A stretch of DNA of 64,000 bases from Fusobacterium varium (GCA_002356455.1 AP017968.1:1054001-1118000), one strand, 5' to 3'. Shown: positions 1 through 9,241, numbered from the stretch's first letter. A program made the numbers and translations. Notes: generated by a model from the sequence alone, not told the origin.

Positions 1-159
1 ACCCTTAATTTTCATAATTTCTGCAATTTCTTCTTTTGAAAAATTCTGTAGCTTTTTCAGAATTTTCTGATTCTTTTCTTTGAAATATAAAGTAGAAGAG
101 GGGAGAGATAACATTTCATTATCTCTCATCTCTTTACTTGGGGAAAATATAATCTTCAT
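1..159 (-). CDS. yaaA: YaaA family peroxide-stress protein, N-terminal part (cut by window edge)
   Basis: The minus strand reads from an ATG at 159 out of the window start, giving about 53 residues beginning MKIIFSPSKEMRD. This resembles the N terminus of YaaA (UPF0246/DUF328), which in E. coli starts with a similar I-SP-K block followed by a helical stretch ending in L..IM-I. In E. coli YaaA limits intracellular iron and DNA damage during peroxide stress; its biochemistry is not settled. The ATG overlaps the stop codon of the upstream DUF1904 gene by one base (TAATG), so the two are translationally coupled in one minus-strand operon with the M16 peptidase. Only the N terminus is visible, so the family call is good but not certain. 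Confidence 0.7.
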   Translation of the reverse strand, partial: MKIIFSPSKEMRDNEMLSLPSSTLYFKEKNQKILKKLQNFSKEEIAEIMKIKG

Positions 160-488
160 TAGAAAAATATCCCATTGTCACAGTAATTTTCTCCAAGAAG
201 TGGGAAGAAGATAATACAGCAATCTTTATCTCCATTTATTTTTTTTATAACTTTTGTTAAAAATTCTCCAACTGCAGCTTTTACTTCTGGAGTTCTTTCA
301 AACCAATACAGCTCAACAAATGTATATCCATCTACAATTTTTCCATCATAGATATATTCAGTATCTATGTGTTCAATAGTAAACCAAGTTCTGTCACACT
401 TGATTATTTCAGTAAGACCGTCGATTATCTCCTTGCTGTTTTCAATTAAAGCTTTTTTGTCCATTCCTCTAACTTTTAAATGTGGCAT
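159..488 (-). CDS. DUF1904 family protein (small, tautomerase-like)
   Basis: A complete 109-residue protein starting MPHLKVRGM, which is the usual opening of the DUF1904 family. Those proteins are compared with the MIF/tautomerase fold, but no function is established. A strong AGGAGG ribosome site lies just upstream of the ATG. It sits 20 bases after the M16 peptidase gene and overlaps the following yaaA by one base, so all three are probably one transcript. There are no signal peptide or membrane segments, so it should be cytoplasmic. Tautomerases use Pro1 after Met removal, and here residue 2 is proline, which fits but does not prove tautomerase-type chemistry. Confidence 0.72.
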   Translation of the reverse strand: MPHLKVRGMDKKALIENSKEIIDGLTEIIKCDRTWFTIEHIDTEYIYDGKIVDGYTFVELYWFERTPEVKAAVGEFLTKVIKKINGDKDCCIIFFPLLGENYCDNGIFF

Positions 489-508
489 AATTTCCTCCTA
501 AAGTTTTA

Positions 509-3271
509 TTATAAAGATTCCTTTTCAGGAATCAAAGTTACATCAATATAATTATTTAAATTTATTGCTTTTTTAGCTAGTTCCATCAAATCTTTTTTCT
601 GCATTATTTTAGTATATTCTTCTGGTGTAGGAATTTTGTATTCTGGATCAACAGTAGATTTTTGATAAAAATAATTTAACCAGAATATATTTTCTTTTAA
701 TTCATTTTTATATGAAAGTTCATAATTTTTTATAATACTGTCTATCTGTTTTTGATTAATATCTTTATTCAGCATGTCAGAAACAGTTTTCAGTACAGCA
801 TTTTTCAATTCTTCAGCTCTTTTAGTATCACAGCTGAAGCTTATTATCATTTTATCTTCACCAAAGTTATTTGGAGAAAGGGAAACCTTTGATGAAATAG
901 AGTAAACTCCACCTATTTTTTCTCTTATATCTTCAATAAGAGCTATATTTAAAACTCTTGAGAAACCATTGTATAAAATTCTTTCTTTTTCTCCATATGT
1001 ACCATTATATGGAAATATTAAAGTTACAGTAGATTTTTTATCAATACCTTTTATTATTTCTTTTTTTACTATACCTTTAGGTATATTTAAATCAAGTGGT
1101 TTAGGAAAAGTTAATTTTTCATTGTCAGGAAGTGAAGCAAAATATTTTTCAAGTAATCCTGGAAGTTCCTTTTCATCAAATGAACCAACTATCAGTAAGT
1201 TGTATCCATTAAAATTATCAAATTTATTTTTAAAGGTATTTAAAGCTTCATTTTTATTAATCTTTTCTAAATCCTCAAGAGATAAAGGAAGTCTTCTTTG
1301 ATTGTTTCCACTATAAATTTTAGAAATTTCATCACTGTATACTGCTCTTGGAGAGTTCTTTCTATTAAGTATGGCTTCTTTTGTATTTTCCATCATTGTT
1401 TTAAATATTATATCATCAATTTTAGGGTCTTTTATAGTATAACTCATATATTCTAAAGCAGGTATAAGATTTTCTTTATCTGTTGTAATGGAGAATCCCT
1501 GTTCATAATCATTAATATATGGAGAAAGACTGAAGTTTTTTCCTTTCATAAAGTTTTCTAAATCATTTGGTGAAATGTTAGATGCACCAGAACTGATTAC
1601 AAGATCACTGCTGAAAAGAGAATTCAGATACTCAGAATATGTATCAACAGAACTTCCTTCTTTTTTAAATAGTTTTATATAGATTTTATCCTTATCAAAG
1701 TCTGTAGATTTAGATAATACTTTTATTCCATTAGAGAGAGTAAAACTTCCATCAGAAGATTCAATTATTTTTCCATTTGTAACTTGAATAGGAGGGAGCT
1801 CTACGTTTGATGATGAAAAATCTAATAGATTATCTTTTGACCCTCTGCTTTCAGTCATTACTTTTTCAAGTTGTTTTTCATTTGGAATATCCTTTCCATT
1901 AGAAGGAGCAGTAAGAAAATAAAGAGTATTTGTACTGTATATCTCCTCCATTCTTTTATTAAGATCAGATAATTTTATACTTTCTAATTCCTTTGAAAAT
2001 AATTCAAACTCTTTATCTATATCTAGAAAGCTATCTCCAGACATGACATATTCAACAAGAGCTTCTATATATGTTCCATGTTGTATGCTTTCTTTATTTG
2101 CAACTAAAGTTTTATAATTATTATAAATATTTTTCTTTTCTAGTTCAAGTTCAGTTTTATTTATTCCTTTTGTTACAGAAGTCTTTAAAGCTGCATTAAG
2201 GAGAGCTGCTCCTTCTTCTATTCTTCCATCTCTTACAGCAGCAACTGCACTAAAAATATCACTATGATTGTTTATAGAATATTTATATACAAGACTTTCC
2301 ATAAGAGGAGAATTATCTAATTTGCAGAGATTAGCTAATCTTGTATTGAGAATATTGAAGAGGAGCTGATCTATAATATTTGCTTTCATTCCTTCTTCAG
2401 TATTAATTATGGTTCTGTCTAAAATTTTTGTCATATAAAAAGTATTATATGTAATCTCAGGATCAGTAAAAACTATATATTTATTTTCAAGTTCAGCAAG
2501 TTTATAATCTTCAGGAACTGTAACCTTTTTATCACTTGTATAATCAAAATATTTTTTAATTATATTTTCTACCTGAATGGGATCAAAATCTCCAACAGCT
2601 ATTACAGACATATTTTCAGGAAGATACCATCTTTCGTAAAAACCTTTTAAGATTTGAGAAGTAGCTCCATTAATAGTTTCAGGAAGTCCTATTGGGAATC
2701 GGTCAAAGTATCTGGAACCACCAAATACAGCTTTTTTATGAATATCTCCAAGTCTTTGAGAAAGACCTTGTCTTAATCTCCATTCCTCTATTATTACTTT
2801 TTTTTCACTTTCTACCTGTTCAGGGGCTAAAGTTACTTCAGTAGCCCACTCTTTAAGAACCTCTACTCCTTTTTCTATATCTTCAGAAGTAGAAGAAGGT
2901 ATTTGCAATTTATATACAGTTCTATCAAAAGAAGTATAAGCATTAAGATCTCCACCAAAGCTTAAACCAAGAGATTGGAGATACTTAATCATATCATTTT
3001 TTTCATATTTTGTAGTACCATTAAAAGCCATATGCTCAAGAAAATGGGCAAGACCTTGTTCCTGTTCCTCTTCATATAAAGAACCTGCTTTTACAACAAG
3101 GTTAAGTTCAGCTTTTTCTTCTGGTTTTTTATTTTTGTATATATAATAAGTTATTCCATTTGGAAGTTTTCCAGTGACTAGATTTGAACTATTTTCCAAA
3201 GGTTTTGAAAAAATAGTTATGGAAAACATAAAAAGTAGGACAGTAAAGATGTATTTCTTAAATTTTTGCAT
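509..3271 (-). CDS. Periplasmic M16 family zinc peptidase (PqqL/pitrilysin-like)
   Basis: A 920-residue protein with an N-terminal hydrophobic signal segment (residues about 6-22) and no clear lipobox, so it is probably exported to the periplasm. The inverted zinc motif HFLEH is at residues 76-80. A glutamate in ESEKKVIIEEW near residue 156 is in the right place for the third zinc ligand. The length and two-halves architecture (a second, catalytically silent M16 unit in the C-terminal half) match the PqqL-like single-chain members of the family. The ATG is preceded by GAGGTGAT. It leads the minus-strand operon with the DUF1904 protein and yaaA. Substrates cannot be told from the sequence; related enzymes degrade small proteins or imported peptides. 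Confidence 0.9.
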   Translation of the reverse strand: MQKFKKYIFTVLLFMFSITIFSKPLENSSNLVTGKLPNGITYYIYKNKKPEEKAELNLVVKAGSLYEEEQEQGLAHFLEHMAFNGTTKYEKNDMIKYLQSLGLSFGGDLNAYTSFDRTVYKLQIPSSTSEDIEKGVEVLKEWATEVTLAPEQVESEKKVIIEEWRLRQGLSQRLGDIHKKAVFGGSRYFDRFPIGLPETINGATSQILKGFYERWYLPENMSVIAVGDFDPIQVENIIKKYFDYTSDKKVTVPEDYKLAELENKYIVFTDPEITYNTFYMTKILDRTIINTEEGMKANIIDQLLFNILNTRLANLCKLDNSPLMESLVYKYSINNHSDIFSAVAAVRDGRIEEGAALLNAALKTSVTKGINKTELELEKKNIYNNYKTLVANKESIQHGTYIEALVEYVMSGDSFLDIDKEFELFSKELESIKLSDLNKRMEEIYSTNTLYFLTAPSNGKDIPNEKQLEKVMTESRGSKDNLLDFSSSNVELPPIQVTNGKIIESSDGSFTLSNGIKVLSKSTDFDKDKIYIKLFKKEGSSVDTYSEYLNSLFSSDLVISSGASNISPNDLENFMKGKNFSLSPYINDYEQGFSITTDKENLIPALEYMSYTIKDPKIDDIIFKTMMENTKEAILNRKNSPRAVYSDEISKIYSGNNQRRLPLSLEDLEKINKNEALNTFKNKFDNFNGYNLLIVGSFDEKELPGLLEKYFASLPDNEKLTFPKPLDLNIPKGIVKKEIIKGIDKKSTVTLIFPYNGTYGEKERILYNGFSRVLNIALIEDIREKIGGVYSISSKVSLSPNNFGEDKMIISFSCDTKRAEELKNAVLKTVSDMLNKDINQKQIDSIIKNYELSYKNELKENIFWLNYFYQKSTVDPEYKIPTPEEYTKIMQKKDLMELAKKAINLNNYIDVTLIPEKESL

Positions 3272-3372
3272 TAATTATCACCTCAAAAGTTGTTTTAAAT
3301 ATATAATAACATAATTTTGCTGAAAAGAGGCTAGAAATTTTTTTCTTTTTTTCTTCAAGTTCCTCTAAAAAA

Positions 3373-3381
3373 TGTTATAAT
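3373..3381 (+). promoter_or_regulatory. Extended -10 promoter for the hydrolase-like gene
   Basis: TGtTATAAT is an extended -10 element about 50 bases before the start of the gene at 3432. The same TGnTATAAT form occurs before several other genes in this window. No convincing -35 box is visible. Confidence 0.5.
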
Positions 3382-3431
3382 AAAAAAGAAAGATGATTTT
3401 GATAAAATTTTAAAAAAAGGAAAGTGAGAAG

Positions 3432-4073
3432 ATGAGCTATAGAATTGTACTGATTCATGGATTTCATAGAGATTATAGAGATATGGAGCCATTGGAGCAA
3501 AATTTAACTTCATTAGGATATAAAGTAGAAAATTTAAATTTTCCTCTTACTTTTCCAGACATTAAATTTTCAGTAGATATGCTTAAAGGTTTTCTTTTAG
3601 ATTTAAAATATGGTGGACTTAGTGAGAAAGAAGAGATTGTTTTAATTGGATATGGACTGGGAGGACTGCTTATTGAGGAAACTTTAAAAGATAAAGAAGC
3701 AGAAGATATTGTAGATAAAATAGTATTGATAGCTGCTCCTTTGAGAGATTCTGTTGTTCATAGAAGATTAAAAAGAATATTTCCAATATTAGATACTATA
3801 TTTAAACCGTTAAAACTTTTCAAAAGAAAAAAGGAATATGAAATAGATAGAAAAATAGAAATTGGTTTGATTATAGGGACAGAAACAGAAGGAATATTTG
3901 GCAAGTGGCTGGGAGAATATAATGATGGGCTGGTAAATTCTAAAGAATGCATGCTGGATTATGCAAAAGATACTCTTTTTCTTCCTCTAGTTCATGATGA
4001 AATACATAAAAAAATGGGAACAGCAAAATATATAAATAATTTTATATCAAAAGGACAGTTTAGAGTAGATTAG
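3432..4073 (+). CDS. Alpha/beta-hydrolase (lipase-like) protein lacking the nucleophile serine
   Basis: A 213-residue protein with an alpha/beta-hydrolase opening (IVLIHGFHRDYRDME, oxyanion-type HG) and a nucleophile-elbow sequence that reads GYGLGG at residues 73-78. The canonical motif is GxSxG, and the serine position (residue 75, codon GGA at 3654) is glycine. The presumed acid and base are still there: Asp165 in NDGLV and His188 in LVHDE. The closest family style is the PGAP1/lipase-class proteins that cleave esters near membranes. With serine gone the protein may be a non-enzymatic binder or use another residue. No signal peptide is seen. The gene lies 14 bases before the aminopeptidase gene with an AGGAAG-type site, so the two form an operon. 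Confidence 0.75.
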   Translation: MSYRIVLIHGFHRDYRDMEPLEQNLTSLGYKVENLNFPLTFPDIKFSVDMLKGFLLDLKYGGLSEKEEIVLIGYGLGGLLIEETLKDKEAEDIVDKIVLIAAPLRDSVVHRRLKRIFPILDTIFKPLKLFKRKKEYEIDRKIEIGLIIGTETEGIFGKWLGEYNDGLVNSKECMLDYAKDTLFLPLVHDEIHKKMGTAKYINNFISKGQFRVD

Positions 4074-4087
4074 TTTGGAGGAAGTAA

Positions 4088-5323
4088 ATGGAAAAAAAGA
4101 TAGAAAATTATATAGAGCTTACTATAAAGATAGGTGTTAATCTTCAAAAAGGACAGATTTTAGTTATAAATTCTCCTGTGGAAGTTGCTGATTTTACAAG
4201 AAAAGTTGTAGAAACTGCATATAAAAATGGTGCCAGAGAAGTAGTGGTTCATTGGAATGATGAGTTATGTGGCAAATATAAGTATATGTATGGAACTGAG
4301 GAATTATTTGAAAATTATCCTCAATGGCAGGTAGAATCTGTTATGGAATATATGAGAAAAGGAGCAGCCTTTTTAAGTATATATGCTTCTGATCCAGAGC
4401 TGCTGAAAAATGTAGAACAAAGTAAAATAGCAAAATATCAAAGAGCCAGAAGCAGAGCATTGAAAGAACACTATGACAGAATAATGAATAACTATAATCA
4501 GTGGTGTGTAGTATCTGTGCCAACTAATGCCTGGGCTGGAAAAATATTTCCAGAATGGCCAAAAGAAGAGAGTAAGAAAAAATTATGGGAGCTTATTTTC
4601 TCAATAGTGAGAGCAGATAAAGATGATGCAATAGAAGAATGGAAAAATCATTTAAACTCATTAAAAAAGAATATGAATTATCTTAATGAAAAGAAATTTA
4701 AAAAATTGATATATAAAAATTCCCTTGGAACAAATCTGGAAATAGGTCTTCCAGAGGGGCATATCTGGACAGCAGGGGGAGAAACTTCAAAAGAAGGTGT
4801 ATATTTTGTAGCTAATATGCCTACTGAAGAAATATTTACACTTCCTAAAAAAGATGAAGTAAATGGAATAGTTTACAGCAGTAAACCTTTTAGTTATGGA
4901 GGAAATCTAATAGAAAAGTTTTCACTTACATTTAAAGAGGGGAAAGTTGTAGATTTTTCTGCTGAAAAAGGAAAGGACACTCTTGAACAACTTTTAAAAA
5001 GTGATGAGGGAGCAACTTATCTAGGAGAGGTAGCTCTTGTTCCATATGATTCACCAATTTCAAATTCAAATACTATATTTTACAATACTCTTTTTGATGA
5101 AAATGCTTCATGTCATCTTGCATTAGGACAGGCTTATCCTATTTGCCTGGAAAATGGAAGTGAAATGGATGAGAGCCAGCTTAGAGAAAAAGGAGTAAAT
5201 ATTTCAATGGTGCATGAAGATTTTATGATTGGAACTTCTGACTTAGAAATAATTGGAATAGATTATCTTGGAAATGAAACTTTGATAATGAAAAATGGAA
5301 ATTTTGCCTTTACTGAGAAGTAA
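4088..5323 (+). CDS. M29 family metallo-aminopeptidase
   Basis: A 411-residue cytoplasmic enzyme of the thermophilic aminopeptidase family M29 (AmpS/PepS type), which removes N-terminal residues using two metal ions. The family landmarks appear in order: NMPTEEIFTLP with its metal-binding glutamate, a later histidine in CHLALGQAY, and HEDFMIGTSDLEI with the histidine and aspartate ligands near the C terminus. The length is standard for the family. GGAGG lies 6 bases before the ATG. It follows the hydrolase-like gene by 14 bases and probably shares its promoter. In a peptide-fermenting organism it would release amino acids for catabolism. Confidence 0.92.
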   Translation: MEKKIENYIELTIKIGVNLQKGQILVINSPVEVADFTRKVVETAYKNGAREVVVHWNDELCGKYKYMYGTEELFENYPQWQVESVMEYMRKGAAFLSIYASDPELLKNVEQSKIAKYQRARSRALKEHYDRIMNNYNQWCVVSVPTNAWAGKIFPEWPKEESKKKLWELIFSIVRADKDDAIEEWKNHLNSLKKNMNYLNEKKFKKLIYKNSLGTNLEIGLPEGHIWTAGGETSKEGVYFVANMPTEEIFTLPKKDEVNGIVYSSKPFSYGGNLIEKFSLTFKEGKVVDFSAEKGKDTLEQLLKSDEGATYLGEVALVPYDSPISNSNTIFYNTLFDENASCHLALGQAYPICLENGSEMDESQLREKGVNISMVHEDFMIGTSDLEIIGIDYLGNETLIMKNGNFAFTEK

Positions 5324-5372
5324 TAAAATGATAAAATAGAATTCCTTGGCAGGGGAATGTATAGACCAAAAT

Positions 5373-5585
5373 AAAAATGAAGCTGATAGATTGAAAAAAA
5401 TAATGCTTCAGAAATTTTCCAGTAGAAATATTTATTATTGATTTTGCATATAAAGCTAAAAATGATAAACTCGTTTCACTCAAACAGTATCATTTTTTAA
5501 GCTTTACTTGCTTCATCAATTACATAAATCTTTCTAATTTCCAAATTTCTGAAACTTATTCAATTCTTTAATCAACTTCATTTTT
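5373..5585. repeat. Long imperfect palindrome (about 213 bp), MITE-like or convergent terminator
   Basis: The left arm (5373-5468) and right arm (5489-5585) are imperfect inverted copies over about 95 bases, starting with AAAAATGAAG and its complement. The innermost stem pairs AAAGCTAAAAATGATA with TATCATTTTTTAAGCTTT around a 20-base loop. It fills the space between the convergent aminopeptidase and mnmH genes and runs into the mnmH stop codon. The central hairpin could stop transcription from both sides. The full length and symmetry suggest a degenerate non-autonomous mobile element. Confidence 0.7.
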
Positions 5586-6616
5586 TATTTTATAAATTCT
5601 TTTTCTTTCAAAAATTCAATAACTTTTTCTACACCTTCATCAGTAGTTGAATATTGTATTTTGTGATTAAATTGGTATTTGTCTATACTTTTTTGATAAA
5701 GAGGATCATAGTATTCTTTTATTAATTCTGCAGCTAACTCTGGAAGTTTTTTATTTTCAAGCAGCTGTAAATAGCTTTCAATATTTTTTTTAGAGGTATA
5801 ACGGCTGATTTTCATTATACATTCTCTTAATGCCTCTTCAGGAGCATCAGCATAATCTTCCATAAGAATTTTTATTCTATGTTCAGGAGTGGTTTCAGCT
5901 ATCAGATGATATCCAGAAACAAGAGAACTATACACAGAATCTGGAATATAGACATTTCCTATTCTTTTGCTTTCACTTTCAGCAAGAATATATCCCTTAT
6001 CATTTGAAACGAGAAATTCATAAATTTCTGTTTCAAATCTTTTTTGACTTTGTTTTCTTTTTTCACCAATAGCACCAAAGTGAGAGCCTTTGTGGTCAGC
6101 AATTTTTTCAAGATTTAAGACAGGATATCCCATTTCGTAAAGTTTGGCAAGTATTTTAGTTTTTCCAATACCTGTTCTCCCATGAATGATGACATACTTA
6201 AACTTTTCATTGAGAATAGGTATTGATTTATATATAAATTCTCTATAGGCCTTGTATCCGCCTTCAAGTTTTATACATTTATATCCCAGAGCTTGAAAAA
6301 GTGAACACATAGTTCCACTTCTCATTCCACCTCTTGCACAAAAAAATACTATTTTTTTATTTTTAGAAGAAAGTTCTTGTACTTGTTTAAAAATCTCAGG
6401 AAGTCTTTTAGAAATAAAATTTACCCCCAATTCTTTAGCAATTTCTTTTGACTGCTGTACATAAGCTGTTCCAACTATAGCTCTTTCCTCATCCAATAAA
6501 ACAGGAATATTGACAGCATTGGGAATAGGTTCACTTTCAAATTCTTTAGGAGTTCTTACATCAACGAGAATGTAGTTATCCGATTTTAAAAGTTCACTAT
6601 AGGTAATTGTATTCAT
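5585..6616 (-). CDS. mnmH: tRNA 2-selenouridine synthase
   Basis: A 343-residue protein with the two-part MnmH (SelU/YbbB) layout. An N-terminal rhodanese domain carries the catalytic cysteine in FFCARGGMRSG (Cys93). A P-loop domain follows with GRTGIGKT at about residues 146-153. The enzyme geranylates and then selenates the 2-thiouridine at the wobble base of tRNA Lys, Glu and Gln, using selenophosphate. The ATG at 6616 is chosen because GGGAGG lies 7 bases upstream; the in-frame TTG at 6631 overlaps that ribosome site and would leave none. It is transcribed alone, away from the ribonucleotide reductase gene. No selD is visible in the window. Confidence 0.92.
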   Translation of the reverse strand: MNTITYSELLKSDNYILVDVRTPKEFESEPIPNAVNIPVLLDEERAIVGTAYVQQSKEIAKELGVNFISKRLPEIFKQVQELSSKNKKIVFFCARGGMRSGTMCSLFQALGYKCIKLEGGYKAYREFIYKSIPILNEKFKYVIIHGRTGIGKTKILAKLYEMGYPVLNLEKIADHKGSHFGAIGEKRKQSQKRFETEIYEFLVSNDKGYILAESESKRIGNVYIPDSVYSSLVSGYHLIAETTPEHRIKILMEDYADAPEEALRECIMKISRYTSKKNIESYLQLLENKKLPELAAELIKEYYDPLYQKSIDKYQFNHKIQYSTTDEGVEKVIEFLKEKEFIK

Positions 6617-6650
6617 AAAAAATCCTCCCAAAATTCATAATATATATAAT

Positions 6651-6681
6651 ATACACCTTTTATTGACTTAAAGTCAATAAA
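6651..6681 (-). promoter_or_regulatory. mnmH promoter with a perfect palindromic operator
   Basis: On the minus strand TTGACT is followed after 18 bases by TATATT, a plausible -35/-10 pair for mnmH. The -35 box lies inside a perfect inverted repeat, TATTGACTT-A-AAGTCAATA (6661-6679), which extends by one to two more pairs. This is the geometry of a repressor site. The rest of the 312-base gap between mnmH and the reductase gene is AT-rich sequence with nothing else recognisable apart from the reductase -10 element. Confidence 0.5.
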
Positions 6682-6889
6682 GAGTAGAATCTTAATAAAA
6701 AATTATTATTAAAAATATGTATATATTATAGCTAAAATATTAGAAAAAATAAATTATAAAAAAATAATAAAGGAAAAAAAGCAGAGAAAAAGTACATATA
6801 ATTGAGATAATTTGAAATTAGAAAAAAATCAAATTCATACTATATATAGTTTTATTTTAAAAAATAAACACTATATTTTGTAGAAATTG

Positions 6890-6898
6890 TGCTATAAT
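6890..6898 (+). promoter_or_regulatory. Extended -10 promoter for the ribonucleotide reductase
   Basis: TGcTATAAT ends 30 bases before the ATG at 6929. No good -35 box and no cobalamin riboswitch or NrdR-type box pair was recognised upstream. Confidence 0.5.
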
Positions 6899-6928
6899 AT
6901 TTTTGGCAGTAGAAAAGGGGAGGTAGTC

Positions 6929-9193
6929 ATGGATATTACAAGTTGGTTAGGAAAAGACAACAAATTAGGAATGGATATTTGGGAAAAAAAATATAAATAT
7001 GATGGAGAAACATTCAATGAATGGTTAGAAAGAGTTTCTGGAGGAGAACCAGAACTAAAAGAAATGATAGCTAATAAGGAGTTCATCTTTGCAGGAAGAA
7101 TTCTTTCAAATAGAGGATTGTATAAATTAGGAAGAAAAATAACCTATTCAAATTGTTATGTTATAGCACCTCCAGAAGATAATCTGGAATCTATATTTGA
7201 TACTGCTAAAAAATTAGCAAGAACTTATTCTTATGGTGGAGGCTGTGGAGTAGATATTTCTAAATTAAGACCAAAAGGATCAGAGGTAAATAACTCAGCA
7301 AAATATACTACTGGATCAATATCCTTTATGGAACTGTATAATCTGACTACAGATATAATAGGACAAAAAGGGAGAAGAGGAGCATTAATGATATCTATTG
7401 ATGTAAATCATCCAGATGTTTCAGAATTTATATCTATCAAATCTGACCTTAACAAAATACAGAAAGCAAATATATCTGTAAGAGTAGATGCTAATTTTAT
7501 GAAAGCTGTAATTGAAGGTTTGCAGTTTGTGACTGAATTTTTAGTAGAAGATACAGGTGAAGTAATTACGAAAGAAATAGATGCGAGAAAACTTTTTAAA
7601 GAACTTGCAAGACAAAACTGGAAATTTGCTGAACCAGGGGTACTTTTCTGGGATAGAATATCAAAATGGAATCTATTAAGTGAAGATGAAGAGTTTGAAT
7701 ATGCTGGAACAAATCCATGTGCAGAGGAACCACTTCCAGCAGGAGGAAGTTGTCTTTTAGGTTCTCTTATTCTCCCAACATTTGTGGAGGGAAAAGAGTT
7801 TAACTTTAACAGATTGGCATCTGCTGTACAAAAATCTGTAAAAGCTCTTAATGATGTACTTGATGAAGGACTGCCATTACATCCTCTTGAAGAACAAAGA
7901 GAATCAGTTAGAGACTGGAGACAGATTGGATTAGGAATATTAGGGGTAGGGGATCTTTTAATTAAACTTGGATTAAAATATGGCTCACCTGAATCTTTAG
8001 AATTCTGTGATAATATAGCAAAAGTAATAGTAGATAATGCATTGAAAGCAAGTGCACTTTTAGCTAAAGATTTTGGAGCATATCCTAAATATAAAGCTGA
8101 TAAAGTACTGAAATCAGAATTTCTATTGGAAAATGCAAGTATAGAAACACTTGAATTAATAGAAAAGTATGGACTTAGAAATTCCCAGCTTTTGACTATA
8201 GCTCCTACAGGTTCAATAGGAACAATGTTAGAAACAAGTACAGGAATAGAACCTAATTTTGCATTTTCTTATGTAAGAAAAACAGAAAGTCTGCATGGGG
8301 AAGATGTGTTTTATAAAGTATTTATTCCAATTGCTAAAAAGTATATGGAAGAAAATAACATTACAGATGAAGAGGACTTGCCAGAATATTTCGTGACAGC
8401 TCAAAATCTGAATCCATATGATAGAATAAAAATGCAGGGAATATGGCAAAAAAGAATAGATGCAAGCATTTCTTCAACAATTAATCTCGTAAATAAAGTT
8501 TCTGTTGAAGAAGTTGAGAAGTTGTATTTAGAAGCTTGGAAAAATGGACTTAAAGGAATGACAATATATAGAGCTGGCTGTGACAGGGAAGGAATACTTA
8601 CTGTAACACCAAAAGCAGAAAAGAAAGCAGAAGAATTAACATTACCAACTATACCTAGAGGAGAATTGAAACCAATAGCTCCAGATACAATTTATTATCC
8701 AACTACAATGAGAATAGGTTGTGGAAAATTAAAAGTAATGATAGGTTATTCACCAAGTGAAAGAGCTATTCAAGATTTGTATGTAATAAGAAGCGGAGTA
8801 GGTGGATGTGAAAAGAATATTCAGGCAGTAGCAATATATATGTCTGGAATACTTAGACTAGGTGGAAATTTATTTATGCTGGAGAAAGCAATAGCAGGGG
8901 TAAGTGGATGCACATCATTTGCTGTAGCGAGAAGTAAAAATCAAGAAATAAGCAAAGGAAATACATGTCCATCAGCTATACTTAATATACTTAAAAATTT
9001 TGAAAAGGATATGGGATTAGATGCTCATGAAAAAGCTATACAGAAAATAGATGAAGAGGAAAGAAAAGAGATAGAAGAAATCAGTGAAAGAGAAGCTGAT
9101 TATGTAAGCCGTTGTCCTGAATGTGGTGAAATAATAGATGTTACAGGAGGATGTTATACTTGCAGAAGCTGTGGTTTTTCTAAGTGTGAATAA
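6929..9193 (+). CDS. nrdJ: Vitamin B12-dependent (class II) ribonucleotide reductase
   Basis: A 754-residue class II reductase that makes deoxyribonucleotides using adenosylcobalamin to create the thiyl radical. The active-site set is visible: the early redox cysteine in YSNCYVI, the NPCAEEPLPAGGSC loop near residue 262 with the radical cysteine and glutamate, and the LTIAPTGSIG substrate loop. A TSCPB-type domain follows (MRIGCGKLKV to SGILRLGGNL). The protein ends in a cysteine-rich tail (CPEC, CYTC, CGFSKC) typical of redox or zinc-ribbon ends. The ATG at 6929 is preferred over the in-frame ATG at 6887 because GGGGAGG stands just before it and the promoter covers the upstream one. Cobalamin assembly genes occur at 45-48 kb. 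Confidence 0.94.
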   Translation: MDITSWLGKDNKLGMDIWEKKYKYDGETFNEWLERVSGGEPELKEMIANKEFIFAGRILSNRGLYKLGRKITYSNCYVIAPPEDNLESIFDTAKKLARTYSYGGGCGVDISKLRPKGSEVNNSAKYTTGSISFMELYNLTTDIIGQKGRRGALMISIDVNHPDVSEFISIKSDLNKIQKANISVRVDANFMKAVIEGLQFVTEFLVEDTGEVITKEIDARKLFKELARQNWKFAEPGVLFWDRISKWNLLSEDEEFEYAGTNPCAEEPLPAGGSCLLGSLILPTFVEGKEFNFNRLASAVQKSVKALNDVLDEGLPLHPLEEQRESVRDWRQIGLGILGVGDLLIKLGLKYGSPESLEFCDNIAKVIVDNALKASALLAKDFGAYPKYKADKVLKSEFLLENASIETLELIEKYGLRNSQLLTIAPTGSIGTMLETSTGIEPNFAFSYVRKTESLHGEDVFYKVFIPIAKKYMEENNITDEEDLPEYFVTAQNLNPYDRIKMQGIWQKRIDASISSTINLVNKVSVEEVEKLYLEAWKNGLKGMTIYRAGCDREGILTVTPKAEKKAEELTLPTIPRGELKPIAPDTIYYPTTMRIGCGKLKVMIGYSPSERAIQDLYVIRSGVGGCEKNIQAVAIYMSGILRLGGNLFMLEKAIAGVSGCTSFAVARSKNQEISKGNTCPSAILNILKNFEKDMGLDAHEKAIQKIDEEERKEIEEISEREADYVSRCPECGEIIDVTGGCYTCRSCGFSKCE

Positions 9194-9198
9194 TATAA

Positions 9199-9241
9199 TA
9201 AAAATGGTTCAGAATTTAATTTTGAATCATTTTTATTTTTA
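9199..9241 (+). terminator. Terminator after the ribonucleotide reductase
   Basis: An A-rich stem arm containing ATGGTTCA pairs with TGAATCAT, and is followed by a T-rich run. It begins within 10 bases of the nrdJ stop codon. Confidence 0.75.
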
